From contig CACSKA010000017.1 of NCBI GenBank assembly GCA_902706205.1, forward strand, positions 1 through 51,766: 51,766 nt of DNA, in the 5' to 3' direction. Position numbers and translations under genes: made by a program. The notes below the pieces were generated by a model. That model worked only from the letters and a program-made list of their open reading frames with translations, did not search any database and was not told the DNA's origin. How positions within the stretch are numbered: the stretch's first letter is position 1; the number at the start of each line of letters is the position of its first letter. Shown here one piece after another: positions 51,640 through 51,766 of the stretch. The DNA is from Chryseobacterium sp. 18061 (lineage in GTDB: Bacteria > Pseudomonadota > Gammaproteobacteria > Enterobacterales > Enterobacteriaceae).

Positions 51640-51766
51640 GGCTTTGTTGAATAAATCGAACTTTTGCTGAGTTAAAGGATCAGATCACGCATCATCCGGC
51701 AACACTGGCCGTCCCATGGCAAAGCAGAAATTCAAAGTCACCAACTGGCGCAACTACAACAAAGCC
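51640..51766 (+). mobile_element. Second IS903-like copy (cut by window end)
   Basis: The 127 bases to the window edge are identical to the first 127 bases of the element at 16328, including the 18-bp terminal repeat and the transposase start at 51716 (MAKQKFKVTNWRNYNKA). It has the same orientation. The rest is outside the window, so it is not known whether it shares the internal deletions. Confidence 0.93.
51716..51766 (+). CDS. IS903-type transposase, N-terminal 17 codons (cut by window edge)
   Basis: The first 17 codons are identical in sequence to those of the transposase at 16404-17186. The start is at the same distance (76 nt) from the element end. Nothing can be said about the remainder. 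Confidence 0.85.
   Translation, partial: MAKQKFKVTNWRNYNKA

Noticed and set aside
16328..51766. Simple composite transposon made by the two IS903-like copies
   Set aside because: The left copy has its own 9-bp target duplication on both sides, showing independent insertion; the outer end of the right copy is not visible.

Overview
The window comes from a gram-negative enterobacterium, most likely in Enterobacteriaceae (Citrobacter/Escherichia/Salmonella/Enterobacter-like). The basis is a MarC protein very close to the E. coli type, insertion sequences of enterobacterial kind (IS30, IS66/ISCro1-like, IS903-like, IS3 family), Shine-Dalgarno-led genes of about 50% GC, and AT-rich intergenic DNA. 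Genus and species cannot be fixed from the sequence. Everything here looks accessory rather than core; no rRNA, tRNA or CRISPR array was seen.

Layout. (1) 1-5858: the start of an IS30 copy, then a sulfatase operon (serine-type arylsulfatase atsA plus radical-SAM maturase atsB, with a hairpin between them), then a degenerate IS66 element. (2) 5890-18610: an accessory envelope/stress-like region. Rightward genes are a RidA-family protein, a cupin, a small DUF1471 protein, a DUF4331 protein, a DUF4198 protein and a HupE/UreJ permease. Leftward genes are marC, a periplasmic HAD-type phosphatase, a FadL-family porin, a DUF302 protein, an exported double cupin, msrB and a second DUF1471 protein. 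Cupin and DUF1471 types occur in both halves. (3) 19054-50803: a complete type VI secretion system, all on the minus strand, 25 genes. (4) 51103-51766: an IS3-family remnant interrupted by a second copy of the IS903-like element also found at 16328.

The T6SS reads, in transcription order: SH3-like lipoprotein, tssJ, tssK, tssL (with an OmpA domain), tssM, tagF, tssA, tssB, tssC, hcp, then fha, pppA, a periplasmic protein of unknown function, tagJ, tssE, tssF, tssG, clpV, ppkA, vgrG, a small membrane protein, a DUF2169-pentapeptide protein, a pentapeptide protein, DUF3540 and a DUF4150 PAAR-like tip. The membrane complex (J, L, M), baseplate (A, E, F, G, K), sheath (B, C), tube (Hcp), spike (VgrG, DUF4150) and recycling ATPase (ClpV) are all present and apparently intact. 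PpkA-PppA-Fha-TagF form the threonine-phosphorylation switch known from Pseudomonas H1-T6SS and Serratia, but TagQRST is absent. The two unassigned exported proteins are candidates for the missing sensory input.

The most interesting unit is the block after vgrG (19054-24122). It has the logic of a T6SS effector-loading module (DUF2169 adaptor, two large pentapeptide-repeat solenoids, PAAR-like tip) but no recognisable toxin, and it ends against an IS903 remnant where cargo would be expected. The VgrG C-terminus and the next small gene are markedly AT-richer than their surroundings, suggesting a swapped cassette. Several transposase genes carry short internal deletions, often in frame. Two same-orientation IS903-like copies bracket 16.3-51.7 kb.
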